Assembly (NCBI GenBank): GCA_016195295.1
Contig: JACPZV010000253.1
Span: 1 to 6,444, forward strand
Length of the DNA stretch: 6,444 nt
Source of the DNA: Acidobacteriota bacterium
GTDB lineage: Bacteria; Acidobacteriota; Vicinamibacteria; Vicinamibacterales; CAVVIG01
Direction of reading: 5' to 3'
The notes beneath the pieces are model-generated. The model was not told the DNA's origin. It made no database searches and worked only from the letters and a program-made list of their open reading frames with translations. Of the stretch, positions 1 through 5,612 are shown one piece after another (position 1 is the stretch's first letter; every line of letters begins with the position of its first letter). The position numbers and the translations under genes were made by a program.

Positions 1-361
1 AGGGCGTGACGCGCGTCACCCGGATCCGCACGGGTGTACCGTTCTGATCGATGCTCGGGTTCCCGCCGTTGTAGGCCGCTTGCTCTTCGAAGACGTCGGT
101 TTCGCGGAGGCGGTCGAAGTAGTCCGGGACGCTGGAGTTTCCGCCCGCCGCAGCCGCCGCGCCCGCGCCCGGGTACGCGTTGCCCATCAGCACGATGCGG
201 TCGGACTCCGGTACCGGGAGCGGCTTCAGCAGGACGTTGTGGACGACCGAGAACAACGCCGTGTTGGCGCCGATGCACAGCGCAAGCGTCAGCGCCGCCG
301 TCGCCGTGAAGGTCTTGTCTTTCCACAGAAGACGCAGGGCGAGACGGAGTTCGGAAAGCAT
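1..361 (-). CDS. ADOP-type MacB/FtsX permease, N-terminal part (runs off left edge)
   Basis: This is the first 120 codons of a membrane permease, read from an ATG at 361-359 down to the window edge. The start MLSELRLALRLLW is followed by a hydrophobic segment at about residues 17-40 ending in the motif GANTALFSVV, then LLKPLPVPESDRIV and a PDYFDRLRETDVFEE block. This is the standard opening of a MacB periplasmic-core permease and parallels the N terminus of the complete neighbour at 2970-472, so the two are tandem paralogues. Family knowledge: ADOP proteins are duplicated MacB-like permeases usually found without a neighbouring ABC ATPase, and their substrates are unknown. An Ala/Gly-rich insert (residues about 64-74) is not present in the neighbour. 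A GTG at 397-395 is an in-frame alternative start. The ATG fits the family better. No clear Shine-Dalgarno or TATAAT box precedes it, so it may be co-transcribed with the upstream ADOP gene through the repeat-filled 110-bp gap. Confidence 0.85.
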   Translation of the reverse strand, partial: MLSELRLALRLLWKDKTFTATAALTLALCIGANTALFSVVHNVLLKPLPVPESDRIVLMGNAYPGAGAAAAAGGNSSVPDYFDRLRETDVFEEQAAYNGGNPSIDQNGTPVRIRVTRVTP

Positions 362-400
362 GAGGATGTAGACGCTAATCGCCTCAGCGGCGTTCACAAA

Positions 401-469
401 GTGTGAAGTCTCAAGGCTGAAGTCTCAAGACCGCCTCGCCTTCAGCCTTCACACTTCAGACTTCAAACT
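401..469. repeat. Convergent heptanucleotide repeat array / imperfect palindrome
   Basis: The gap between the two ADOP genes contains 7-bp units. On the plus strand they start at 401 (GTGTGAA), 408 (GTCTCAA), 415 (GGCTGAA) and 422 (GTCTCAA). On the minus strand, reading inward from 468, they are GTTTGAA, GTCTGAA, GTGTGAA and GGCTGAA (441-447). The left half also reads as a 14-bp duplication, 404-417 and 418-431, with one mismatch. The two halves are complementary, so the region can fold as a hairpin with several slipped registers around a short centre near 431-440. It starts three bases beyond the stop of the complete ADOP gene. It could therefore act as a transcript end or an RNA-stability element. 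That role is inferred, and no uridine run typical of a Rho-independent terminator is present. Confidence 0.8.
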
Positions 470-471
470 TT

Positions 472-2970
472 CTATTCGATCCGCAGGGCCACCGACGGAT
501 CGACGCGCGCGGCGCGCCAGGCGGGGACGAGATTGGCGAGCGCCGAGACGGCGAGCAGCGTGACGGCGGCGCCAATCCACGAGACGGCATCAAGCAAGCC
601 GATGCCGTACAACAGCGACGCCATCTGGTTCCGCGCGACGACGGCGAGCGCGGTCGCGAGCAGACATCCGCCCGCGAGACCAGCCACTGCAAGGACGAGC
701 CCCTGTCGCATCACCAGCGCGACGACGGTCCCGGCGTCCGCGCCGAGCGCGACGCGGATGCCGATTTCGCGCGTGCGCCGCGCGACCGAGTACGCCACGA
801 CGCCGTAGAGGCCGACGGCCGCGAGCAACATCGCGATCAGGCCGACGCCGCTCACCAGCCACGCGCTCGCCCTCACCGGGAAGAGTGTCGTCCCGACTTC
901 CGACTCCATCGTCTGGTTTTCGACGAACGCGAGATCCGGCTCGATCGCGTGAATCTCACGGCGCATGTCTCGCAGCAGCGCTTCCGCATCGCCCCGCGTG
1001 CGCGCGATCACGGCGCTGTAAACGTTCGGCTGCTGGCGGCGCGCGACGTGGAGGAACGGCGTCGGCGCCTCGCCCACAGTCGACACTTTGTGATCGGCGG
1101 CCACGCCGACGATCTCAAAGAGCGGGCCCTCGCCGCCGCGCGTGCGGAACGTCTGCCCGACGGCATTCTGCCGCGGCCAGTACCGCCGCGCCATCGTCTC
1201 GTTCACGATCGCCACGCGAGGCGCGTTCGCGGCGTCGGCGTCGGTGAACGCGCGTCCCACGACGATCGGCACGTCCATCGTCTTGAAGTACTCAGGCGAG
1301 ACGCTGGTGACCTCGACCATCGGACCGGGCTCACCCGGTTGCTGCTGCTCCGGGATCCAGATCGCCCAGTGGTTCTGATTGATCGTGAACGGCGGCCGCG
1401 TCGTGAGCGCCACGGCCTCGACGCCGGCGATCGCACGGATGCGGTCGAGCACGCGGTCGAACACCAGCTGCGTGCGGTCGCGGTCGTACCGCAACTGGCT
1501 GGCGTCGAACGAGACCAGCGCGAGGCGATTCACGGGGAAGCCGAGGCTCGTGCGCTGAGCGGCGACGAGGCTGCGCGTCAACAGCGCCGCGACCACAAGC
1601 AAGACGACCGTCACCGCCATCTGCACGGCAACCAGTCCATCGCGCAACGTCCACGCACGGCCGGCCGCGCGCGCCGCCGTCTGCTCGCCTCGCAGCTCGG
1701 CCACGAGATTCGGTTTCGTCGCCTGAATCGCCGGCGCCAGGCCGGCAATCAGTCCGGCGAGACACGTCGCCGCGAGTGTGAAGCCGAGCACACGGCCGTC
1801 GATCCGCAGATTGAACGCCAGCGGAATCGGCAGCGGCAGGTGCACGGACGCCACGATCGACGTGATCCACCACGCGAGCAGCACGCCCGCCCCGGCACCC
1901 AACAGCGAGAGCACGAGCGATTCGGTGACGAGCTGCCGCACGAGCCGGCCGCGGCTCGCGCCGATCGCCAGGCGGACGCCAATCTCGCGCTGTCGGCCCG
2001 AGGCGCGTGCCAGCAACATGCTGGCCACGTTCGCGCAAGCGATGAGCAGCACGAGCCCGACCACGCCCATCAGCAGGCCGGCGATCGGCAGAATCTGCGG
2101 ATCCGCCATGGGATGGAAGTGGACGTCGCTCGTGGCTTTCACCGAGATCTCGCGGTCCTTGTTCGTCGCCGGATACGCCGCGCTCAAGCGCGACATCACC
2201 GCGTTGAGATTCGCGCGCGCCTGGTCGATCGTCCGATCGGCGCCCAGCCGTCCGCGCAGAAACAGCCAGCGATCGCCGCGACGCTCGAGCCGGTTCGCGC
2301 CAGACGGCGACGGCACGACGTCGTGCAGTCCGACCGGCTCGACATCGAGCGACGCGGAGACGGGAATCCACAGTTCGGGGGCCAGCACCGGCACCATGCC
2401 GGTGAACGCGCGCGGCAGGACGCCGACGATCGTCAACGGGTTGCCGCGAATCCGCATCGTGCGCCCGACGACGTCAGGCGCCGAGCCCAGCTCGCGAGTC
2501 CAATAGCGGTACGAGACGACGGCCACGCGCGGCGCGCCCGGCGCATCGTCTGCCGGGAGCAGCGTACGGCCGATCAACGCGTTGACGCCAAGGACGCGGA
2601 AGTAATTGCCGGTGACGATCTCGCCCATCGCCAGCCGCGCGCCCGTGTCGATGCCGAGCGCGCCCAACATCGGCGTGTAGCCGATGACGTCCTCGAAGAC
2701 GTCGTTTTGCGATCGGAGATCGAGATAGTCGGGATAGGAGGTCGTACTGAATTGCAGGTGGCTGTTCGACGCGCTCGTGAACACATCGACGAGCCGATCC
2801 GGACGCGAGACCGGCAGCGGCTTGAAGAGCAGCGCGTCGACGATGGTGAAAAGGGCGGTGTTGAAGCCGATGCCGATCGCGAGCGACGCGATCGCCACGA
2901 GCGTGAAGCCCGGGCTCCTGCGCAGCCAGCGGAACGCGAATCGGATGTCGGAAAAGAGAGACTCGGGCAA
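472..2970 (-). CDS. ADOP-family duplicated MacB/FtsX ABC permease
   Basis: This 832-residue inner-membrane permease is complete and built as two MacB-like halves. The first half has a membrane segment at about 22-45 (motif GFNTALFTIVDALLFKPLPV), a periplasmic MacB core at about 50-285, then an FtsX-type domain with helices near 295-318, 352-376 and 395-415. The second half has a helix near 444-466, a second core at about 480-690, and FtsX helices near 703-727, 753-777 and 795-818. Both FtsX domains carry the REIGVRLAIGA or REIGIRVALGA coupling-helix motif, and the protein ends in the family-typical DPSVALRIE. MacB-like proteins couple cytoplasmic ATP hydrolysis to periplasmic work, but no ATPase gene is visible, as expected for this 'orphan' class. 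The start is TTG at 2970-2968: an in-frame TAA lies four codons upstream and no ATG or GTG lies between. The substrate is unknown; export, lipoprotein or envelope functions are possible. Confidence 0.93.
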   Translation of the reverse strand: MPESLFSDIRFAFRWLRRSPGFTLVAIASLAIGIGFNTALFTIVDALLFKPLPVSRPDRLVDVFTSASNSHLQFSTTSYPDYLDLRSQNDVFEDVIGYTPMLGALGIDTGARLAMGEIVTGNYFRVLGVNALIGRTLLPADDAPGAPRVAVVSYRYWTRELGSAPDVVGRTMRIRGNPLTIVGVLPRAFTGMVPVLAPELWIPVSASLDVEPVGLHDVVPSPSGANRLERRGDRWLFLRGRLGADRTIDQARANLNAVMSRLSAAYPATNKDREISVKATSDVHFHPMADPQILPIAGLLMGVVGLVLLIACANVASMLLARASGRQREIGVRLAIGASRGRLVRQLVTESLVLSLLGAGAGVLLAWWITSIVASVHLPLPIPLAFNLRIDGRVLGFTLAATCLAGLIAGLAPAIQATKPNLVAELRGEQTAARAAGRAWTLRDGLVAVQMAVTVVLLVVAALLTRSLVAAQRTSLGFPVNRLALVSFDASQLRYDRDRTQLVFDRVLDRIRAIAGVEAVALTTRPPFTINQNHWAIWIPEQQQPGEPGPMVEVTSVSPEYFKTMDVPIVVGRAFTDADAANAPRVAIVNETMARRYWPRQNAVGQTFRTRGGEGPLFEIVGVAADHKVSTVGEAPTPFLHVARRQQPNVYSAVIARTRGDAEALLRDMRREIHAIEPDLAFVENQTMESEVGTTLFPVRASAWLVSGVGLIAMLLAAVGLYGVVAYSVARRTREIGIRVALGADAGTVVALVMRQGLVLAVAGLAGGCLLATALAVVARNQMASLLYGIGLLDAVSWIGAAVTLLAVSALANLVPAWRAARVDPSVALRIE

Positions 2971-2977
2971 GACGACT

Positions 2978-2984
2978 GATTATA
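2978..2984 (-). promoter_or_regulatory. TATAATC -10-like box upstream of the ADOP gene
   Basis: The minus strand reads TATAATC here, a perfect bacterial -10 hexamer in a GC-rich setting. Its last consensus T lies eight bases before the TTG start at 2970, so transcription would begin at or within a base or two of the start codon, giving a leaderless or near-leaderless message. This agrees with the absence of a Shine-Dalgarno sequence. No TTGACA-like -35 is visible at normal spacing, because that space is occupied by the 9-bp repeat array. The promoter call is inferred from motif and position. Confidence 0.5.
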
Positions 2985-2987
2985 AGT

Positions 2988-3105
2988 GGTTCTAGAGGTG
3001 CTAACGGTTCTAGAGGTGCGAGAGGTTCGCAGAGTTCGTGCAAAACTCAGAACGAACTTATTAGAACCTCTAGCACCTTTAGAACCCCTTAGAACCTCTT
3101 GAACC
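2988..3105. repeat. Convergent nonanucleotide repeat array / long imperfect palindrome
   Basis: Nine-base units fill this gap. On the plus strand they start at 2988 (GGTTCTAGA), 2997 (GGTGCTAAC), 3006 (GGTTCTAGA), 3015 (GGTGCGAGA), 3024 (GGTTCGCAG) and 3033 (AGTTCGTGC). From 3105 leftward on the minus strand the units are GGTTCAAGA, GGTTCTAAG, GGTTCTAAA, GGTGCTAGA and GGTTCTAAT, with one extra base at 3087. The arm 2988-3011 is complementary to 3063-3086 at 21 of 24 positions. An inner perfect 7-bp stem joins 3033-3039 to 3052-3058 across a 12-base loop. The whole block could extrude as a cruciform or fold as RNA. It lies between the stop of the small exported protein (3126) and the -10 box of the ADOP gene, so a role in transcript ending or insulation is plausible but inferred. 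Confidence 0.85.
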
Positions 3106-3125
3106 TTCTTCACGCGTTCTTGGGT

Positions 3126-3596
3126 TCACGGCGTCTTGTGCCGGAGTGTGTACCCGATTCCCATCCGCAGATTCGGGCCACCGCCGCCGCTCAGCTTGAA
3201 TTCGAAGAAGAAACCGCTCGTGTGCGCGACGCCGAACACGCCGGCGAATCCGCCGTGCGGATGAAGTTGATCGTCGACGCGCTCGATGACGATGACCGGG
3301 CCGGTGCCCTGGTAGATCGACCACGGCGACAGCGGCCCGAGGGGAAAGCTGTAGATGAACGTGGCGTCGATGAGCGCTTCGGAAACACCGCCTCCCGACG
3401 CGCCTTCGATGCTCGGTCGAAAGAAAATGTTGGCGGCCAGCGGCAGGTCGACGTGCGTGCCGACGTACGCCTGCGACGGATCGAGACCGACGCCGCCCTG
3501 AAAGCCGATGCCCTGCGCGCGCGCCGCGGACGAGCCGATCGTCAATGTGCAGACGACCGCGACGGTCCAGCAAGTGAACCTTCGAATCCCGCTCAT
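3126..3596 (-). CDS. Small exported protein, probable outer-membrane beta-barrel
   Basis: This 156-residue protein has a clear Sec signal peptide: basic start MSGIRRF, hydrophobic core at about residues 10-24, and an ARA cleavage motif ending near residue 27. No lipobox is visible. The mature part of about 129 residues has alternating hydrophobic/polar, glycine-rich strands (for example FQGGVGLDPSQAYVGTHVDL, ALIDATFIYSF, GFFFEFKLSG and NLRMGIGYTLR). This pattern resembles small eight-stranded outer-membrane barrels, though the protein does not end in the usual aromatic residue. I do not recognise a specific family. The start is supported by a GGAG seven bases upstream of the ATG and by a TATAATC box overlapping the stop of the cyclase gene. 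That suggests its own promoter even though it follows the enzyme operon by only 33 bp. Outer-membrane location is inferred from composition and the signal peptide. Confidence 0.8.
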   Translation of the reverse strand: MSGIRRFTCWTVAVVCTLTIGSSAARAQGIGFQGGVGLDPSQAYVGTHVDLPLAANIFFRPSIEGASGGGVSEALIDATFIYSFPLGPLSPWSIYQGTGPVIVIERVDDQLHPHGGFAGVFGVAHTSGFFFEFKLSGGGGPNLRMGIGYTLRHKTP

Positions 3597-3603
3597 TAGG
3601 TGA

Positions 3604-3607
3604 CTCC
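3604..3607 (-). promoter_or_regulatory. Shine-Dalgarno GGAG for the exported protein
   Basis: The minus strand reads GGAG, then seven bases, then the ATG at 3596. It is the clearest ribosome binding site at normal spacing in the window and fixes the start of the exported protein. Confidence 0.6.
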
Positions 3608-3627
3608 GGTCGGCAGGCAGGCACGGG

Positions 3628-3634
3628 GATTATA
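3628..3634 (-). promoter_or_regulatory. TATAATC -10-like box overlapping the cyclase stop codon
   Basis: The minus strand reads CGCTATAATCCCC here, with TATAAT sharing bases with the TAA stop of the cyclase gene. Transcription would start around 3622, giving a 5' leader of roughly 25 bases that includes the GGAG ribosome binding site. No convincing -35 hexamer is seen. The call is inferred from motif and spacing. Confidence 0.5.
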
Positions 3635-4418
3635 GCGGAGCGATCGCGATCACGCGCACGGGACTACCGCTGCCGCCGACGATCTTCAGGGGCGCCGCAA
3701 TCACGATGGCTCCCACGGGCGGCAGTTGATCGAGGTTGCAGAGGCTCGCGAGGCCGAACTTCCCGGCGCCGTGCATGATCGTATGGTTGGGAAAGGGCGG
3801 GTCGAACGTGCCGGCCTGACCCGCGTCGGTGCCGATGGTCTCGACGCCGACGCCGAGCACGTCGCGGTCGCGCGCGAGTAAAGTCGATGCACGCGCATCG
3901 AAGCCGGGACTGTGCGGTCCGTCGGCGGCGGCGTTCAGAAACGCCTTCGCGTCAGTCCGGCGGCTCCAACCAGTCTGCAACAGCACCCAGGCGCCGCGGG
4001 GAATGCGCCCATGGTCCGCTTCCCACGCCTCGATGCGCGCGGGCGTCAGCAGGAAATCCGGATTCGCTTCCACGTCGCGCGTGACGTCGATGACGCACGC
4101 GGGGCCGACGAAGCGCCGAACTGGAATCGTGTCGCACGCGTTGTCGGGCAGATCCTTGCCTGTGATCCAGTGAATCGGCGCGTCGAAGTGCGTGCCTGTG
4201 TGCTCGCCGAACCTCAGCGTGTTCCAGTACCAGGCCGGCCCCTTCTCGTCGTAGCGCGAGATCGTCTCGATGCTGACGCCAGGCGACGCAGCGAACATCG
4301 GTGGCAGGCCGATCACCGGCGTCGACGGTCCGAGCGGCTGCGTCAGATCGATCACCCGCAGGCGGCCCGAGTTCAAATCGTCAACGAGCTGCGCCAGCGT
4401 CGCGGGCATTGCTGTCAT
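3630..4418 (-). CDS. Cyclase-family metal-dependent hydrolase (kynurenine formamidase / isatin hydrolase superfamily)
   Basis: This 262-residue protein carries the superfamily signature H-x-G-T-H-x-D-x-P-x-H at residues 73-83 (HTGTHFDAPIH), whose His and Asp residues bind the catalytic divalent metal and activate water for amide, lactam or ester hydrolysis. Other family blocks are IDLTQPLGPSTPV near residue 23, GAWVLLQTGW near 142, GVGVETIGTD near 190, the second metal/catalytic region at H212 to L229, and the closing NLDQLPPVGAIV and GGSGSPVRVIAIAP. Where KynB-like relatives have Glu in an E-N/G-L motif, this protein has Cys227, so kynurenine formamidase itself is unlikely. No signal peptide is seen, so it is probably cytoplasmic. 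Its ATG overlaps the stop of the upstream decarboxylase beta gene in an ATGA, which implies translational coupling and a shared pathway. The substrate is unknown; a lactam or ester whose product is an alpha-keto acid would fit the operon. Confidence 0.9.
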   Translation of the reverse strand: MTAMPATLAQLVDDLNSGRLRVIDLTQPLGPSTPVIGLPPMFAASPGVSIETISRYDEKGPAWYWNTLRFGEHTGTHFDAPIHWITGKDLPDNACDTIPVRRFVGPACVIDVTRDVEANPDFLLTPARIEAWEADHGRIPRGAWVLLQTGWSRRTDAKAFLNAAADGPHSPGFDARASTLLARDRDVLGVGVETIGTDAGQAGTFDPPFPNHTIMHGAGKFGLASLCNLDQLPPVGAIVIAAPLKIVGGSGSPVRVIAIAPL

Positions 4419-4975
4419 GGGGCGAGATACCTCTGGAACTGAAAGCGATTCTCGAGCAATGTCAAATCGGTGACAAACGCAGACGGCCCGACGGCCTCGA
4501 CCTTGGCAACGATCAGCGAGAGATCACGCGCGGCGAGCGCCTCGTCTAGCGCCTGTGTAAATGCCTCGATCGTTCGGACGGTCGTCGTCTGCGGCACACC
4601 CGCGGCGGCGGCGATGCCGGCGAGGTCGCTGCCCGTGGACGTCGCGGTCGGAAAGCCGCCGACCGACAGCAGGCTTTCGTTGTCGAACACGACGTGTACC
4701 AGATTCCGCGGCCGATAGCGCGCGAGCGTCGTGAGACCGCCAAGGTTCATCAGTACGGAGCCGTCGCCGTCAAGGACGATCACGTCGCGATCCGGACGCG
4801 ACAGCGCAATGCCAAGACCCATGGACGAGGCCAGCCCCATCGCGTGCTGAAGATAGAAAAAGTTCGGCCGGTGCCCGATGGACTGCAGCTCCGCCGCGAC
4901 AGCGCCCATGATCGTGATGACGATGTGATCCTGCAGGCGCGAATAGACAGCGTTCAGAGCGTCGAGGCGTTTCAT
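4415..4975 (-). CDS. Thiamine-diphosphate decarboxylase, beta (PP-domain) subunit, ComE-like
   Basis: This 186-residue protein is the pyrophosphate-binding half of a split ThDP enzyme. The cofactor motif begins at GDGS (residues 70-73), continues as VLMNLGGLTTLA, and closes with FDNE (N99), so D71 and N99 are the expected magnesium ligands. The GDGSVLMNLG block, the QHAMGLASSMGLGIAL block near residue 43 and the short length match sulfopyruvate decarboxylase beta and phosphonopyruvate decarboxylase C-terminal halves rather than full-length pyruvate decarboxylases. It would pair with the alpha subunit encoded immediately upstream, whose TAA stop directly precedes this ATG, to decarboxylate a 2-oxo acid in the cytoplasm. 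Sulfopyruvate is only one possibility, as no other sulfolactate or coenzyme M gene is visible. The upstream side is dominated by a G-rich coding repeat and has only a weak AGGT as ribosome binding site. The stop overlaps the cyclase start. Confidence 0.88.
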   Translation of the reverse strand: MKRLDALNAVYSRLQDHIVITIMGAVAAELQSIGHRPNFFYLQHAMGLASSMGLGIALSRPDRDVIVLDGDGSVLMNLGGLTTLARYRPRNLVHVVFDNESLLSVGGFPTATSTGSDLAGIAAAAGVPQTTTVRTIEAFTQALDEALAARDLSLIVAKVEAVGPSAFVTDLTLLENRFQFQRYLAP

Positions 4976-5542
4976 TTACCTACCCGCCCCACCTGACCCA
5001 CCCGCCCTTCCTGCCTCACGCGCCGGGTCCTCTTCCACCATCAACCCACGTCGCAGTAGCAGCGCGACCGGCTTGTTCGACGACAGCGCGAGCGTCTGCG
5101 CGTCGGCGATCCGGTGCGCCACGTGGTCCGGATGGTCGAGCGACGTGAACGGAATGCGCAGCGCGCGGAGAATGTCCTCCGTCGCCGCGCCGCCCTCGGT
5201 CTGCCACGGATCGCGCTCTCCGAACTCGCCGCGGTAGCTCACGAGCATCAGCAGGGGGATCCGGTAGAGCTGCGCGCACGACACGATGCCGTTGATGGAC
5301 GCGAGGAGTCCGTGATTCTGCATCAACATCGCCGACTTCACGCCCGCGAGATGCGCGCCGGCCGAGACGCCGACGCCTTCCTCTTCCTTGGCGAGGCGGA
5401 CGAGGATCATCTCGGGATCTTCTTCAGCCATGCGGATGAGATGGACCAGCCACGTTTCCGGCAGCGCGGAGATCAGGCGGATGCCGCAGGCTTTCAGCGC
5501 GTCGTAGATCGCGCGCGAGCTGGCCGTCGAGACCGGAGACAT
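4976..5542 (-). CDS. Thiamine-diphosphate decarboxylase, alpha (PYR-domain) subunit, ComD-like
   Basis: This 188-residue protein is the pyrimidine-binding half of a split ThDP decarboxylase. Residues 52-65 (KEEEGVGVSAGAHL) contain the conserved Glu that activates the cofactor. Residues 72-102 (AMLMQNHGL, then SINGIVS and IPLLMLVSYRG) closely follow the sulfopyruvate decarboxylase alpha pattern, and the N terminus AIYDALKACGIRLISALPETWL is also typical. Family members make a 2-oxo acid decarboxylase with the beta subunit encoded directly downstream. The ComD-typical Ser after MLMQN is His here, so the substrate may differ. The final residues, EAGRAGGSGGAGR, come from a 9-bp DNA repeat and look like a dispensable tail. 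The ATG at 5542 directly follows an in-frame TAG that ends an 18-codon ORF, so it is the first usable start. No Shine-Dalgarno is seen, suggesting reinitiation after that ORF. Confidence 0.88.
   Translation of the reverse strand: MSPVSTASSRAIYDALKACGIRLISALPETWLVHLIRMAEEDPEMILVRLAKEEEGVGVSAGAHLAGVKSAMLMQNHGLLASINGIVSCAQLYRIPLLMLVSYRGEFGERDPWQTEGGAATEDILRALRIPFTSLDHPDHVAHRIADAQTLALSSNKPVALLLRRGLMVEEDPAREAGRAGGSGGAGR
4979..5017 (-). repeat. Nine-base coding repeat with G-quadruplex potential at the alpha/beta junction
   Basis: On the coding (minus) strand four 9-bp units follow each other: GAGGCAGGA (5017-5009), AGGGCGGGT (5008-5000), GGGTCAGGT (4999-4991) and GGGGCGGGT (4990-4982). Because nine is three codons, they encode E-A-G, R-A-G, G-S-G and G-A-G at the very end of the alpha subunit. 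The same stretch contains five runs of at least three guanines (complements of 4983-4985, 4987-4990, 4997-4999, 5001-5003 and 5005-5007) with loops of 1, 1, 6 and 1 bases. This fits the standard G-quadruplex pattern in the mRNA, ending about eight bases before the beta-subunit ATG. Confidence 0.75.
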
Positions 5543-5599
5543 CTAAATGATCGTGCCCAGGAACCGCGATCCCTCGGGCGCGACGCCTGCGATGGACAT
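5543..5599 (-). CDS. Possible 18-codon leader ORF upstream of the decarboxylase alpha gene
   Basis: The minus strand reads ATG at 5599, 18 codons (MSIAGVAPEGSRFLGTII) and a TAG whose last base touches the ATG of the alpha gene, in the same frame. A TATAAT box ends 14 bases before its ATG. There is no Shine-Dalgarno. The arrangement suggests a short leader translated from a near-leaderless message and coupled to the alpha gene by termination-reinitiation. It could equally be chance, or a remnant N-terminal extension separated by one stop codon. I do not recognise the peptide. Confidence 0.35.
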   Translation of the reverse strand: MSIAGVAPEGSRFLGTII

Positions 5600-5612
5600 A
5601 TGAAAAGGGGGC

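Noticed and set aside
1331..2371. 346-codon open frame on the minus strand in another frame
   Set aside because: It lies wholly inside the permease gene and is Arg/Ala-rich with no recognisable motif; a codon-bias shadow.
949..2979. 676-codon open frame on the plus strand opposite the ADOP permease
   Set aside because: It is exactly antisense to a well-supported membrane permease; its translation is Arg/Asp/His-rich with no domain pattern, as expected from GC-rich antisense codons.
401..3105. CRISPR array at the repeat-rich gaps
   Set aside because: Units are 7 or 9 bp with no spacers, and no cas gene is present.
2988..3105. Classical Rho-independent terminator
   Set aside because: The stem is AT-mixed and long but no run of T follows on the minus strand; kept only as a possible transcript end.
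2474..3113. Minus-strand frames with repeated LAPLEPL or RTSRTS peptides
   Set aside because: The peptides are translations of the 9-bp array, which keeps any frame open; the frames then run into the permease in the wrong phase.
3079..3624. 181-codon minus-strand frame overlapping the exported protein
   Set aside because: The other frame has a signal peptide, a ribosome binding site and beta-strand pattern; this one is Arg-rich and featureless.
3612..3624. Three GGCA units in the gap between cyclase and exported protein
   Set aside because: Too short to distinguish from chance in GC-rich DNA.
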